A DNA stretch of 5,710 bases from Candidatus Bathyarchaeota archaeon (GTDB taxonomy: Archaea; Thermoproteota; Bathyarchaeia; TCS64): the NCBI GenBank assembly GCA_030601645.1, contig JAUWBQ010000123.1:1-5710 (forward strand). The letters are read 5' to 3'. The translations under genes were made by a program, and so were the position numbers. Positions 4,886-5,710 of the stretch are shown piece after piece. The notes beneath the pieces were generated by a model that worked only from the letters and a program-made list of their open reading frames with translations, was not told where the DNA came from and ran no database searches. Positions within the stretch are counted from its first letter, which is position 1. Each line of letters opens with the position of its first letter.

Positions 4886-5036
4886 TCACTACTGGATTTT
4901 CGCCGATATGAAGCGACGCGCGTGCGTTGTCTGGAGAGTGCTCAACACCATCTGGTATGTGATCTCAACCATCTTGGATCAAGACTAGCTAGGGTGAAGC
5001 GAAGAAAAGAGTAAGGGGGAAAGGAGAAGGAGCTAA
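4886..5036. other. Intergenic stretch after the hydrolase
   Basis: No firm gene. It contains an alternating CGCGCG at 4917-4922, a very short ORF (4908-4988) and a purine-rich tract at 4991-5035 that ends in two GGAG elements. No clear terminator follows the hydrolase, only a TTTT at 4897-4900. Confidence 0.45.
4908..4988 (+). CDS. Doubtful 26-residue ORF with a hydrophobic segment
   Basis: Starting 22 bp after the hydrolase stop, this tiny frame begins MKRR and continues with a hydrophobic stretch, WRVLNTIWYVISTIL, before a TAG stop. Basic start plus hydrophobic body is the pattern of a small membrane peptide or the remnant of a membrane protein. There is no ribosome-binding site in front of it, and a CGCGCG lies within its first codons. 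It may be chance. Confidence 0.15.
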   Translation: MKRRACVVWRVLNTIWYVISTILDQD

Positions 5037-5123
5037 ATGTCTACCAGTGCGCACGCTCATCGTCGAGATTTCACCGGTTACCGCGCGGGGTCGCGGACTC
5101 GGGGTGTTCCTCTACGGACTTAA
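5037..5123 (+). CDS. Doubtful 28-residue ORF with a strong ribosome-binding site
   Basis: The ATG follows two GGAG elements (5023-5026 and 5029-5032), the clearest ribosome-binding region in the right-hand part of the window. The encoded peptide (MSTSAHAHRRDF onward) is basic and resembles nothing I know. It passes a GTGCGCAC at 5046-5053 and stops just before GCGCGC at 5126-5131. It may be the preserved start of a gene whose body has been replaced, as in the AhpD-like copy. It overlaps a candidate ORF on the other strand. Confidence 0.18.
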   Translation: MSTSAHAHRRDFTGYRAGSRTRGVPLRT

Positions 5124-5256
5124 CCGCGCGCGAAAGAGAAAGTCCGACAAAAACCACGGCCAACCCACATACCCACACAACGTAACGGGGGGAGGGGGGG
5201 GTCTTACGTCGGAACCTGAAAAACCCTCCACCACACGAAAGGAACCCTAAAATCAC
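5071..5256 (-). CDS. Candidate small single-span membrane protein
   Basis: A 61-residue frame from the GTG at 5256 has a hydrophobic N-terminal part, a basic and proline-containing middle (FRFRRKTPPSPR, 13-24), one likely membrane span (YVVWVCGLAVVFVGLSL, 25-41) and a charged tail. A T-rich TATA-like element (5278-5284) is centred 25 bp before the GTG and GGAGAG precedes it, so expression is plausible. Against it: the frame continues open upstream through the tRNA-Val gene, the reading passes through C8-T-C6 where one missing base would change everything, and I recognise no family. Confidence 0.3.
   Translation of the reverse strand: MILGFLSCGGGFFRFRRKTPPSPRYVVWVCGLAVVFVGLSLSRAVKSVEEHPESATPRGNR
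5180..5209. repeat. Inverted repeat enclosing a G6-A-G8 tract
   Basis: ACGTAA (5180-5185) and TTACGT (5204-5209) pair perfectly around an 18-nt loop that is almost all G on the plus strand (5187-5201). Such a tract could form a G-quadruplex or slip. On the minus strand it falls inside the candidate small membrane protein. Confidence 0.5.
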
Positions 5257-5339
5257 TCCTCTCCAGTCCGATTCAGCATAAAAACGTGCTCCTAAGCAAC
5301 GAATTCCTACCCAATAGAAATACAGGGGGAGGGACAACA

Positions 5340-5417
5340 TGGTGGGCCGGGCCGGACTCGAACCGGCGACCTCTGCCTCGTAAAGGCAGCGTCCTAACCA
5401 GGCTGGACTACCGGCCC
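5340..5417 (-). tRNA. tRNA-Val (anticodon TAC)
   Basis: All arms fold without mismatch on the minus strand: acceptor GGGCCGG (5411-5417) with CCGGCCC (5344-5350), D-stem GTCC/GGAC, anticodon stem CTGCC/GGCAG around TTTACGA (anticodon TAC), a five-base variable loop, and T-stem GCCGG/CCGGC around TTCGAGT. Discriminator A is at 5343 and an encoded CCA at 5340-5342. No intron. Confidence 0.96.
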
Positions 5418-5440
5418 CCAACTACCAACCCCAAAACCCA

Positions 5441-5449
5441 CTTAAAACA
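5441..5449 (-). promoter_or_regulatory. TATA-like box for tRNA-Val
   Basis: TGTTTTAAG on the minus strand is centred about 28 bp before the first base of the mature tRNA, the usual archaeal spacing. It lies 9 bp after the stop codon of the HD-domain gene. Confidence 0.6.
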
Positions 5450-5457
5450 GTGACACC

Positions 5458-5710
5458 TCAGCCGCCCAGCAGCCCCACCATCTCATCGCGCAACGCCCTC
5501 AGCCGCCCCAGCGACGGATGGCCCACCCCCAGCTCCTCCTCGAACTTCCCCAGAGTCACCTCGAACCCCACCTCCCGCCCCCCCTCGATCAGCTTGTCCG
5601 CGTAGGCCACGATCTTCTACTCCAACGTCTCAGGGACGTAGCACCCCCGGGGCAGCCCCAGATCCACCGCCTCCTCCACCGGCAGCCCCCCCCGATATGC
5701 CTCTCCACGA
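5458..5710 (-). pseudogene. HD-domain phosphohydrolase-like protein, C-terminal part, frame broken twice
   Basis: Translated on the minus strand, the sequence reads VERHIGGGLPVEEAVDLG, then LPRGCYVPETLE, a TAG stop, and KIVAYADKLIEGGREV onward to a normal TGA at 5458-5460. This matches the C-terminal half of a small archaeal HD-superfamily protein (the family I know as TIGR00295), in which ETLEEKIV-type and ADKL segments are typical. The N-terminal part with the HD metal site lies outside the window. Two defects are seen. The codon after ETLE is TAG (5617-5619) where the family has Glu (GAG to TAG is one change). The G-run before LPVEE (plus C8 at 5686-5693) is one base short of keeping VERHIGGG in frame. 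Either the gene is decaying, or the sequence has errors, or in principle TAG is read as an amino acid. The family call is from memory of its motifs. Confidence 0.65.

Noticed and set aside
5257..5421. Extension of the small membrane ORF upstream to an ATG near 5421.
   Set aside because: That extension translates through the tRNA-Val gene, so only the part from the GTG at 5256 is considered.

Overview
The window looks archaeal. A tRNA gene carries an encoded CCA and has a TATA-like box about 28 bp upstream. Several genes appear leaderless, with TATA-like boxes 30 to 37 bp before the start codon. Ribosome-binding sites, where present, are of the GGAG type. The HEPN/MNT pair and the PadR-like regulator are of kinds I associate with archaea. 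I cannot name the lineage: an uncultured TACK-type or Thermoplasmatota-type archaeon would fit, but this is inference. Base composition is GC-rich at both ends (about 1-1155 and 5400-5710). It drops clearly over about 2730-4990, which suggests an accessory insertion between older genes.

Layout. (1) 1-1155, minus: a metallophosphoesterase running off the left edge. (2) 1156-1707: no convincing gene. It holds short repeats and hairpins, the 3' half of a tRNA-Gln(TTG) at 1456-1499 with no matching 5' half (a candidate integration scar), and a hairpin plus T-tract terminator. (3) 1708-2678, minus: a HEPN/MNT toxin-antitoxin operon with a 4-base GTGA overlap. Two 17-bp dyad-containing repeats lie between its TATA box and start codon and look like an operator. 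(4) 2729-3414, minus: a PadR-like regulator split by a one-base frameshift in a G5 run. (5) 3521-3901, plus, divergent from the regulator: an AhpD/carboxymuconolactone-decarboxylase-like protein. (6) 3994-4140, plus: a second copy of the leader and first 23 codons of that gene, truncated and overlapping the start of an alpha/beta hydrolase (4124-4885). (7) 4886-5339: no firm gene; two very short ORFs, one candidate small membrane protein and a G-rich inverted repeat. (8) 5340-5417, minus: tRNA-Val(TAC). (9) 5458-5710, minus: the C-terminal part of an HD-domain protein carrying an in-frame TAG and a frameshift in a G8 run.

How the parts may work together: the PadR-like regulator shares a 106-bp divergent region with the AhpD-like gene and probably controls it. 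The AhpD-like gene's leader has been copied in front of the hydrolase, which may bring the hydrolase under related expression. The HEPN/MNT pair is a self-regulated toxin-antitoxin unit. The motif GCGCGC occurs eight times in the window and sits at the edges of the duplicated segment and near the ends of several genes in 2797-5131, so this part reads as a mosaic. The two frameshifts are both consistent with one missing G in a G homopolymer, so sequencing error has to be excluded before calling those genes dead.
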